Position numbers and translations under genes: made by a program. This document shows positions 1 to 5,142 of a stretch of DNA of 5,832 nt, one piece after another (within the stretch, counting starts at the first letter, position 1; every line of letters begins with the position of its first letter). This DNA is from Clostridia bacterium (GTDB taxonomy: Bacteria > Bacillota > Clostridia > Oscillospirales > Butyricicoccaceae), in the NCBI GenBank assembly GCA_017560175.1, contig JAFYOK010000082.1, positions 1 through 5,832 of the forward strand, in the 5' to 3' direction. Below the pieces are notes generated by a model, which did no database searches, was not told where the DNA came from, and worked only from the letters and a program-made list of their open reading frames with translations.

Positions 1-646
1 CGGCAGATACTGCCGATACACCCCACTTTTCGGCTTCAAAGACCGAGAAGCCGAGGCTCTGGATGGCATCGACGATGAGATAGATGCCGCGTTCTTTGCA
101 GAAGGTACCCAGCGCCTGCAGATCGGCCTTGTAGCCGTTGCCCGACTGGACATGGCTGAGGACGATCATGCGTGTATGTTCATCGGTTGCATCCATAAAC
201 ATCTGTGCAGGCAGATATTCGCCCTCTGCAGCAGGCAGAACACGGGTCTCGATGCCACGCAGCCTGCGCGCGTTGAGGCAGGGCATGAGCACCGAGGGGT
301 GTTCGATATCGCAGACCAGAATGTTGTCGCCGGGTTTGAAATCATCAAAGCCCATAAGGATATGAGAAATACCCTCGTTGGTGTTGCGGGTAAAGGCGAC
401 CCCTTTGGGGTCGGCTGCACCGATGAGGGTGCAGATTTTCTGACGTGTGGCGTCGGCAAGATCGAAGAAGGTCTTGCGGCCGGGGCCGCCGCGCTCGATG
501 GCGGCAGCAGAGGAGGCCCAATCAGTGAAATACTGTTGGGCGGCAGCGGCACCGAAGGTGGTGCCGCCGCAGTCGTATGCGCAGTCGAGATAGGTGCAGA
601 TCTTTGTGACCGGCACCTGGGCGCGGAGTTCATGTACCCAGTTCAT
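1..646 (-). CDS. Class V PLP-dependent aminotransferase / cysteine desulfurase-like enzyme, C-terminus cut by window edge
   Basis: The first 215 residues of a fold-type I PLP enzyme are present; the family is usually about 370-400 residues, so the last 40-45 percent lies outside the window. Visible family marks are TRNTNEG (86-92, PLP-phosphate region), EHPS with His116 (the PLP-stacking His position of NifS-like proteins), SHVQSG (164-169) and VDAIQSLG with Asp193 and Gln196 (cofactor N1 and O3' contacts). The PLP lysine should lie just beyond the edge. The start ATG follows the RidA stop codon by 3 nt and has an AAGGA site 7 nt upstream (654-658), so it is the third gene of the minus-strand operon. 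Class V enzymes include cysteine desulfurases, selenocysteine lyases, isopenicillin-N epimerase-like proteins and aminotransferases. The visible part does not decide between them. The family call is firm; the reaction is unknown. Confidence 0.9.
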   Translation of the reverse strand, partial: MNWVHELRAQVPVTKICTYLDCAYDCGGTTFGAAAAQQYFTDWASSAAAIERGGPGRKTFFDLADATRQKICTLIGAADPKGVAFTRNTNEGISHILMGFDDFKPGDNILVCDIEHPSVLMPCLNARRLRGIETRVLPAAEGEYLPAQMFMDATDEHTRMIVLSHVQSGNGYKADLQALGTFCKERGIYLIVDAIQSLGFSVFEAEKWGVSAVSA

Positions 647-649
647 GGC

Positions 650-1111
650 TTAGTCCTTCACTTCTACGATCATTTCGATCTCGACGGGGATATTCATAGG
701 CAGAGAAAATACGCCGATGGCCGAGCGGGCATGGCGGCCCTTTTCTCCAAAAACTTCAAAGAGCAGATCGGAAGCGCCGTTGATGACACCGGGCTGTCCG
801 TAGAAGCCATCGGCACAGGCTACGAGACCCAGCAGCTTGACGATGGATTTGACCTTGGACAGGTCACCCAGTTCGGCCTTGAGGTTGGCCATCAGGTTGA
901 GGGCGGTCACCTTGGCGGCTTCATAGGCTACATCGGGGGTGATCTCAGCGCCGACTTTGCCTTTATAGAGTACTTCGCCCTGTACGATGGGGCCTGCACC
1001 CGAAAGATAGAGAAGATTGCCCTGGCGCTTGCAGGTGACATAGGAGCCAATGGGGGCCGATACCGGGGGAAGGGTCAGCCCCAAGGCTTCCAGCTTGGCT
1101 TCGGGGGTCAT
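650..1111 (-). CDS. RidA/YjgF/UK114-family protein, long-form (about 150 aa) subgroup
   Basis: A 153-residue protein of the Rid family. Archetypal RidA hydrolyses reactive 2-imino/enamine acids released by PLP enzymes, giving 2-oxo acids and ammonia. It shows GNLLYLSGAGP (31-41), KVGAEIT (52-58), the VINGASDLLFEVFGE stretch (109-123), HARSAIGV with Arg129 and PVEIEMIVEV with Glu144. Arg129 and Glu144 align with the catalytic Arg105 and Glu120 of E. coli RidA. The N-terminal extension (AKLEALGLTLP) is typical of the longer subgroup rather than the 128-residue E. coli protein, so activity may differ. The start at 1111 is chosen because a GAGGAGG site lies 9 nt upstream and homology begins here; the in-frame ATG at 1333 would run inside the peptidase gene. 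The gene begins 1 nt after the peptidase stop. Its place between a peptidase and a PLP enzyme suits an imine-clearing role. Confidence 0.93.
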   Translation of the reverse strand: MTPEAKLEALGLTLPPVSAPIGSYVTCKRQGNLLYLSGAGPIVQGEVLYKGKVGAEITPDVAYEAAKVTALNLMANLKAELGDLSKVKSIVKLLGLVACADGFYGQPGVINGASDLLFEVFGEKGRHARSAIGVFSLPMNIPVEIEMIVEVKD

Positions 1112-1112
1112 T

Positions 1113-3071
1113 TTACTTGACCTCCTCGGCCATGCCGACCTTGACCAGCAACTTGCAGTATTCTTCGACGGCCTCGGGAGCGTAGATGCCGAACTCATAG
1201 GCGATCTCGCAGGCAGCTTCGGCCGAGGTGCGCTTGCCGTCCAGGACATAGTCGACGGCTGTGCCGACCGAGTGACCCAGAACAGGCATATACTTTGCGG
1301 TGAAGGCCTCGATGGCAGCATCGGTCTCGGCATCGATCATGCCCGACATCTTATCGATCATCATGGGGACATTCTTGAGGCGGCGGACAACGGTGGTGCA
1401 CTTGTCCTTCTGGCTCTTGGTGACGATGTTTTTGATGGGACGTGTCAGGGGATTCCAGCCGACAATGGCCTTGGCAACGGCGGTCAGGCGAGCCTTTTCG
1501 GCATCCAATTCTTCCTGGTCGCAGTCGACCCAGTTCTTGAAGTCATCAATACCGGCAAGACGCCAGTTGAGGTAGCGAACCAGGCGGCCATGGTAGAACT
1601 TGCGGTCGAGGGTACCGCGGTTCATCTTGGTCTGCAGTTCGGTGATGTAGGCAGCAGCGCGGCCCAGGCCTGTGTTGCAGATCTCGCCGATGTCGGCAGG
1701 CTCCAGGTTGGAGAGGCTGTAGGCATAAGCAGCCGCCAGAGTAGCCGAACGGGAGAGGATATAGGGATCGACCATGTCCAGGTTGTCCGAGCTGGTGTGG
1801 TAGAACTTATCGGGCCACTGACCCAGCATGAGGCAGGGGATATTGGTCTGAGGATCGCTGAAGACCAGATGGTCGGAACCGCCGCTGTATTCGGTCATGT
1901 GGCTGTTCCACATGGGGCAGTAGGATTCGGGCATCATGCCGACGACCTGGCGCTTGACTTCGTCCAGGATGGTGGCAGCAGCATCGGAAACCACCGAAGG
2001 TGTGCTCATGGGCAGATCGGTGATGGTGATGGGGCCATAGCCGCCCTGCTGACGGCCGCCGACCATGTCGAGGTTGAAGGCGGCGCGGATCTTCTTGGCA
2101 TCTTCACCGATGGAATCGAGGTATGCGTAGGTGCCGGTGAACTCGGGAACCAGCAGCATACGGATGCCGCGCTTGAGAGGCGGCAGCTTGCCGGTCTCGG
2201 TCAGCTGCTTGAGGGTACGCATGGCCTCCATGGTGCAGGCAACACCGCTGGCATTGTCGTTGGCCGAAGCTCTGGGATGGCAGAGGTGGCCGACCAGCAG
2301 GATCTCTTCGTCAATCTCACCGGGCAGGAAGGCGGTGACGTTTTCAATCTCGCCGTCATAGAGGGAGCTTTCGACATAAGCCTTGACCAGGGGGCGCTTG
2401 CCCTTCTTGGCCAGTTCGGTGCAGAGAGCTGCGAAGCGGTCGCCTTCACGGGGAGAGAGGACAAAGCCAAAGGCCTTCTTCTGGCCGGGCTTCCACCAGA
2501 AGGAGGTGTAGCGCAGGGTATCCGACTGGTCATGACGCTCGCGGACATGGGGATCTTCCAGAACCATGTCGGTCAGCAGGCCGACAGCGCCGCGCTTTTC
2601 AACGACCCAATCGTAGACGTTGTTGATGTTGCCGCGGACAAAGACCATCTTGCCTTCGAAGTCGATGTTCTTATAGTTGGCTTCATCAGCACCCTTGTCC
2701 AGCATGATGACTTCCAGAGGCTGGTCACGGTAGTCGCAGGGGATGCTCTTCTGGATGACCGAGATGGCGCAGGCATCAAAGTCGGCCAGACGGCGATCTT
2801 CGGGCTCGACCAGATCGAGCCATGCCTGTTTGCAGTCCCACTCCTGGAAGGAGGGGTATGTACCAAAGATGACATCCTCACGGGCAGGATAGCTCAGAAC
2901 AGCGGCCTGGGGGATGCCCATGCGGTCCAGCTTGTTCTTGCAGTGGTGGGCAGCGGCACGGAAGCCTGTGGAGGCCTGAATACGGTGGAAGGTGGAGACT
3001 TCGGCAACGGTCTCATAGGCGCGCTTGCCGCTGATGTGCTTTAAAATTTCCTGTGTATACTTGCGGATCAT
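1113..3071 (-). CDS. M28-type zinc aminopeptidase with DUF4910-like architecture and C-terminal winged-helix-like domain
   Basis: A 652-residue soluble protein with no signal peptide or membrane segment, so probably a cytosolic peptidase. An N-terminal domain (1-115) is followed by a PA-like insert (about 118-235, FEGKMVFVRGN at 138-148). The catalytic core (about 240-460) carries GHLCHPRASANDNASG (His262, His265, Asp272), VPEFTGTYAYL (Glu310), FNLDMVGG (Asp335) and YHTSSDN (His425), which match the metal-ligand series of M28-like enzymes. The HxxHP...ANDNxSG form and the single Glu in PEFTGT resemble the DUF4910/DUF2172 branch rather than classical M28, which has HxD and Glu-Glu. Residues about 580-650 (DGKRTSAEAA, then VEEYCKLLVKVGM) look like a small winged helix. 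The start ATG has AAAGAGGT 6 nt upstream (3078-3085). It is the first intact gene of the leftward operon and overlaps the end of an IorB-like remnant. The peptide substrate is unknown. Confidence 0.9.
   Translation of the reverse strand: MIRKYTQEILKHISGKRAYETVAEVSTFHRIQASTGFRAAAHHCKNKLDRMGIPQAAVLSYPAREDVIFGTYPSFQEWDCKQAWLDLVEPEDRRLADFDACAISVIQKSIPCDYRDQPLEVIMLDKGADEANYKNIDFEGKMVFVRGNINNVYDWVVEKRGAVGLLTDMVLEDPHVRERHDQSDTLRYTSFWWKPGQKKAFGFVLSPREGDRFAALCTELAKKGKRPLVKAYVESSLYDGEIENVTAFLPGEIDEEILLVGHLCHPRASANDNASGVACTMEAMRTLKQLTETGKLPPLKRGIRMLLVPEFTGTYAYLDSIGEDAKKIRAAFNLDMVGGRQQGGYGPITITDLPMSTPSVVSDAAATILDEVKRQVVGMMPESYCPMWNSHMTEYSGGSDHLVFSDPQTNIPCLMLGQWPDKFYHTSSDNLDMVDPYILSRSATLAAAYAYSLSNLEPADIGEICNTGLGRAAAYITELQTKMNRGTLDRKFYHGRLVRYLNWRLAGIDDFKNWVDCDQEELDAEKARLTAVAKAIVGWNPLTRPIKNIVTKSQKDKCTTVVRRLKNVPMMIDKMSGMIDAETDAAIEAFTAKYMPVLGHSVGTAVDYVLDGKRTSAEAACEIAYEFGIYAPEAVEEYCKLLVKVGMAEEVK
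1121..1127 (-). promoter_or_regulatory. Shine-Dalgarno site of the RidA gene, inside the peptidase 3' end
   Basis: GAGGAGG on the minus strand lies within the last codons of the peptidase gene, 9 nt from the RidA ATG at 1111. It fixes the short RidA start and suggests translational coupling with the peptidase. Confidence 0.85.
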
Positions 3072-3184
3072 ACATTTACCTCTTTCATTCCAAGCTCAAA
3101 GGCTTTTAAATTTGCATCAATAAACTCTGACGGCAGTCCGGTATTGCTGACGATAGCGGGAAATATAGAGCATGCTTTGCCGTC
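3068..3184 (-). pseudogene. C-terminal remnant of an IorB-like 2-oxoacid (indolepyruvate) ferredoxin oxidoreductase small subunit
   Basis: A 38-codon open frame between an in-frame TAA (3187-3185) and a TGA at 3070-3068 that overlaps the peptidase ATG (GTATGA). It has no ATG, GTG or TTG start that would include the conserved part. It ends GLPSEFIDANLKAFELG followed by MKEVNV. From family knowledge, NLKAFELG is the typical extreme C-terminus of indolepyruvate oxidoreductase subunit beta and related 2-oxoacid:ferredoxin oxidoreductase gamma subunits (about 190 aa). The other roughly 160 residues are absent; upstream is AT-rich noncoding sequence. The stop/start overlap with the peptidase looks like ancestral operon coupling. 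I infer that a deletion removed the upstream gene and left the tail as 5' leader. The match is from memory over about 20 residues, so chance resemblance is possible. Confidence 0.55.
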
Positions 3185-3192
3185 TTAATTTA

Positions 3193-3221
3193 ATTGTATG
3201 GGAAATGCACAAAAAAAGCAA
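3193..3221 (-). promoter_or_regulatory. Sigma70-type promoter for the leftward peptidase-RidA-aminotransferase operon
   Basis: Read on the minus strand, the -35 TTGCTT (3221-3216, 4/6 match) is separated by 17 nt from the -10 TACAAT (3198-3193, 5/6 match). Transcription would start near 3186, giving a leader of about 115 nt before the peptidase ATG; the IorB-like remnant lies wholly in that leader. It is in AT-rich DNA, where chance matches are commoner. Confidence 0.55.
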
Positions 3222-3277
3222 CGGAATACAGAAGTTTTTAAACAAAATCACAGCAATAAATAATAGGACAATGATAT

Positions 3278-3329
3278 AAAAATAAAATAAAAACAAATTA
3301 GGCTAAAAAAGGCCGAAAAAGGGCGGAAA
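3278..3329 (+). repeat. Phased A-tracts upstream of the riboswitch promoter
   Basis: A-runs centred near 3280, 3291, 3307.5, 3318 and 3328 lie mostly 10-11 bp apart, with one gap of about 16 bp. The last three sit in an imperfect repeat (GGCTAAAAAA, GGCCGAAAAA, GGGCGGAAA) ending 5 bp before the -35 box. Such phasing is typical of intrinsically curved DNA or UP-like activating elements. Together with the promoters and leaders on either side, this is what fills the 632-nt gap between the two divergent genes; I see no protein gene in it. Confidence 0.5.
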
Positions 3330-3334
3330 TGCGG

Positions 3335-3363
3335 TTGACAAAGGTATATCGCTGTGCTATCAT
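3335..3363 (+). promoter_or_regulatory. Strong sigma70-type promoter of the lysine-riboswitch operon
   Basis: A perfect -35 TTGACA (3335-3340), a 17-nt spacer and a -10 TATCAT (3358-3363, 5/6) with an extended TGN element (3355-3357). The predicted start is near 3370, exactly where the long P1 helix of the riboswitch begins at 3371. Confidence 0.88.
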
Positions 3364-3370
3364 CTTCGCG

Positions 3371-3579
3371 TACCTCACATTTGCTATGAGGTAGAGGTCG
3401 CGTTTGCGATGAGTAACTCCGGAGAGGCCGAAAGCCGATGAATCGGAGCGAAAGGCGCCGACGCCGAAATTGCGGTTCGATGCCGCGGTTGGGCTTGCGT
3501 CCGAATAGGTGCAAGACTGTCTTTGAAGGACCTACCACCCTTCAAAGGAGAGCTATCCCAGGGTAAATTGTGTTAGGTG
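3371..3579 (+). promoter_or_regulatory. Lysine riboswitch (L-box) aptamer
   Basis: A cis-acting leader RNA that binds lysine. It has the expected five-helix junction and core sequences. P1 core: GGTAG 3390-3394 with CTATC 3553-3557, continuing outward with bulges to 3371/3579. P2a: GGTCGCG 3396-3402 with CGACGCC 3459-3465. P2b: CTCCG 3417-3421 with CGGAG 3444-3448, capped by GGC/GCC with loop CGAAA (3429-3433). P3: GCGG 3472-3475 with CCGC 3483-3486, loop TTCGATG. P4: CTTGC 3494-3498 with GCAAG 3511-3515. P5: a perfect 9-bp stem, CTTTGAAGG 3521-3529 with CCTTCAAAG 3539-3547. CGAA in the P2 loop can kiss TTCG in the P3 loop (3476-3479). Conserved strings AGAGG, GAGTAACTCC, GCCGACGCCGAA, GCAAGACTGTC and GGAGAGCTATC match the L-box as in B. 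subtilis lysC. A downstream terminator makes lysine-dependent repression by premature termination the likely mode. Confidence 0.95.
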
Positions 3580-3629
3580 TAATATTGTGTGCATATGATT
3601 AAGTATGTCCATGTGTTATTCTTAACGCA
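3569..3629 (+). promoter_or_regulatory. Candidate antiterminator pairing of the riboswitch
   Basis: TGTGTTA at 3569-3575, in the 3' strand of extended P1, is identical to 3612-3618 in the terminator 5' arm, and can pair over 7 bp (one G-U) with TAACGCA 3623-3629 of the terminator 3' arm. When P1 forms with lysine bound, 3570-3575 are largely occupied and the terminator can form. Without lysine this segment can capture the terminator 3' arm. A second, interrupted alternative is 3591-3603 with 3621-3634. Both were found by eye, with no energy calculation. Confidence 0.55.
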
Positions 3630-3640
3630 TGGGCTTTTTT
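3607..3640 (+). terminator. Intrinsic terminator of the riboswitch expression platform
   Basis: A 12-bp stem (3607-3618 with 3623-3634, including two G-U pairs), TTCT tetraloop 3619-3622, followed at once by six T (3635-3640), then GTTT. It lies between aptamer and carrier start codon, so it stops transcription before the gene when formed. Confidence 0.88.
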
Positions 3641-3657
3641 GTTTGTCAAAAAAGCCC
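3631..3657 (+). other. Alternative hairpin that buries the terminator U-tract
   Basis: GGGCTTTTTTG (3631-3641) pairs perfectly over 11 bp with CAAAAAAGCCC (3647-3657), loop TTTGT. It shares GGGC and all six T with the terminator, so the two cannot coexist. It lacks a U-tract of its own, so it should not terminate rightward transcription, and it is compatible with the 3569-3575/3623-3629 antiterminator. Confidence 0.6.
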
Positions 3658-3690
3658 CCGGGAAAACAAAAACGGTAAAAAATACTAACC

Positions 3691-3695
3691 GGAGG
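3691..3695 (+). promoter_or_regulatory. Shine-Dalgarno site of the carrier gene
   Basis: GGAGG, 8 nt before the ATG at 3704. It lies outside the aptamer, terminator and U-tract hairpin, which argues for transcriptional rather than translational control by the riboswitch. Confidence 0.85.
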
Positions 3696-3703
3696 AAACT
3701 GAA

Positions 3704-5125
3704 ATGAGTTCCAACACAAAGAAGAAGGGCTTTACAATGCCCCACAACTATGTTGTAATCTTCGCCATCATCGTTCTGGCCATGATTATGACATACGTCG
3801 TCCCCGCCGGCGCTTATGATCGCGCTGTTGACCCCAACACCGGCCGTACAGTCGTTGTTGACGGTTCCTTCCATTTTGTAGACCAGACACCTGTCGGCCT
3901 CTTCCGTTTCTTCGGCTGCATCGCTGATGGCTTTGCCGAAGTTGCCGACATCATCTTCTTCGTTATCTTTGCCTACGGCTGGATCAACATTCTGATGGAA
4001 AACGGTACATTCAACGCCATGGTCGGCTCCCTGATGCGCAAGCTGGGCGACCGCGTTGAGCTGATGATCCCCGTATTCATGCTGTTCTTCGGTGTCCTGG
4101 GTTCCACCATGGGCATGAGCGAAGAGACCTACGGCCTGGTTCCCGCCTTTGCCGGTATCGCTATGGCCATGGGCTATGACGCCTTCATCGGCTGCTGCAT
4201 GACCTATGTTGCTGCTGCTACAGGCTTTGCTTCCGCTACTCTGAACCCCTTCACCATCGGTGTTGCTATGGGTATCGCAGGTGTCGAGTATCCCTACGGC
4301 CTCGGCTACCGCATTCTGATCTTCATCGTCTTCCAGTGCGTTGCGATCTTCTATGTCATGCGTTACGCTCGCCGCATCAAGGCTGACCCCACAAAGTCCT
4401 TCCTGTACGGCACAAAGCTGAACATGAGCCAGGACGGTCTGACAAGAGAGCAGCTGATGGCTCTGAAGATGAACAAGAAGAACATCGCTTGCTGCGTCGT
4501 CTTCCTGATCACCGTCTTCTTCCTGGTCTTCGGCACAATCCAGTGGGGCTGGTACATCAGCGAGCTGTCCGGCCTGTTCATCATCGCTATGATCGTTTCC
4601 GGCGTTGTCGGCGGCATGAATGCCAACGAGATCGCGCAGTCTTTCGTCCGCGCTGCTAAGGACATGATGTTCGGTGCTATGGTCATCGGTCTGTCCCGCG
4701 GTATCGTCGTTGTTCTGAACAACGGTAATGTTATCGACACCATCATCCACGGCCTGTCCACACCCCTGATGACCATGGGTGAAGCTCTGGGCAACCTGGG
4801 CCACTATGTCACAGCTCTGGGCATGCTGGTCGTCCAGAATCTGGTCAACTTCTTCATCGGTTCCGGCTCCGGTCAGGCTTCCGCTGTTATGCCCATCATG
4901 GCACCTCTGGCTGATATGGTCGGTCTGACACGTCAGACAGCCGTTCTGGCATTCCAGTTCGGTGACGGTTACTCCAACCTGTTCTGGCCCAACGGTATCT
5001 TCCTGATGGCCGGTCTGATGGGTGCTCCCGCCGACAAGTGGTTCAAGTTCGTTGCTCCTCTGTTCGGCATCATGTTCTGCTTCCAGTGCCTGTTCATGGT
5101 TGGCGCGGTTGCAATCGGCTTCTAA
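3704..5125 (+). CDS. yfcC: YfcC/DcuC-family membrane carrier under lysine-riboswitch control
   Basis: A 473-residue polytopic inner-membrane protein, close to usual family length. The first membrane segment (about 15-37, ending in YVVPAGAYDR) is followed by a short outer stretch with GRTVVVDGSFH. Family marks are ADIIFFVIFAYGWINI (81-96), GMSEETYGLVP (137-147), ATLNPFTIGVAMGIA (178-192), YVMRYARRIKADP (217-229, cytoplasmic loop), FFIGSGSGQASAVMPIMAPLAD (383-404) and FQFGDGYSNLFWPNG (417-431). The two conserved polar re-entrant-like regions fall in the two halves of the protein. DcuC relatives carry C4-dicarboxylates, while several YfcC members are annotated as putative basic amino-acid transporters. 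The L-box upstream favours lysine or a lysine derivative here. An M20 hydrolase follows after 17 nt, suggesting import and cleavage of one compound. Family is secure; substrate and direction are inferred. Confidence 0.93.
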   Translation: MSSNTKKKGFTMPHNYVVIFAIIVLAMIMTYVVPAGAYDRAVDPNTGRTVVVDGSFHFVDQTPVGLFRFFGCIADGFAEVADIIFFVIFAYGWINILMENGTFNAMVGSLMRKLGDRVELMIPVFMLFFGVLGSTMGMSEETYGLVPAFAGIAMAMGYDAFIGCCMTYVAAATGFASATLNPFTIGVAMGIAGVEYPYGLGYRILIFIVFQCVAIFYVMRYARRIKADPTKSFLYGTKLNMSQDGLTREQLMALKMNKKNIACCVVFLITVFFLVFGTIQWGWYISELSGLFIIAMIVSGVVGGMNANEIAQSFVRAAKDMMFGAMVIGLSRGIVVVLNNGNVIDTIIHGLSTPLMTMGEALGNLGHYVTALGMLVVQNLVNFFIGSGSGQASAVMPIMAPLADMVGLTRQTAVLAFQFGDGYSNLFWPNGIFLMAGLMGAPADKWFKFVAPLFGIMFCFQCLFMVGAVAIGF

Positions 5126-5142
5126 TTGAGAGGTAGTATTCA

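Noticed and set aside
1..15. Inverted repeat CGGCAG-ATA-CTGCCG at the window edge
   Set aside because: It lies inside the aminotransferase coding sequence, has no T-tract and is short enough to be chance in GC-rich codons.
152..1120. 322-codon plus-strand open frame opposite the aminotransferase and RidA genes
   Set aside because: A shadow of two well-supported minus-strand genes, with no motif and no good ribosome site.
1050..3044. 664-codon open frame on the plus strand opposite the peptidase gene
   Set aside because: It mirrors the peptidase and RidA genes, has a low-complexity composition rich in Gly, Asp, Val and Ala, shows no family motif, and is explained by codon bias of the real genes.
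3117..3173. 18-residue frame (MLYISRYRQQYRTAVRVY) with four Tyr in the peptidase leader, possibly a tyrosine-sensing leader peptide
   Set aside because: No convincing ribosome site, no alternative hairpins or terminator downstream, and it overlaps the better explained IorB-like remnant in another frame.
3248..3538. 96-codon minus-strand open frame across the lysine riboswitch
   Set aside because: It is Arg-rich at the start and hydrophobic at the end only because it reads the antisense of the aptamer and of the A-tracts.
3072..3703. CRISPR array, tRNA, insertion sequence or second riboswitch in the intergenic region
   Set aside because: No regularly spaced repeats, no cloverleaf, no terminal inverted repeats or transposase; the only structured RNA I can support is the L-box on the plus strand.
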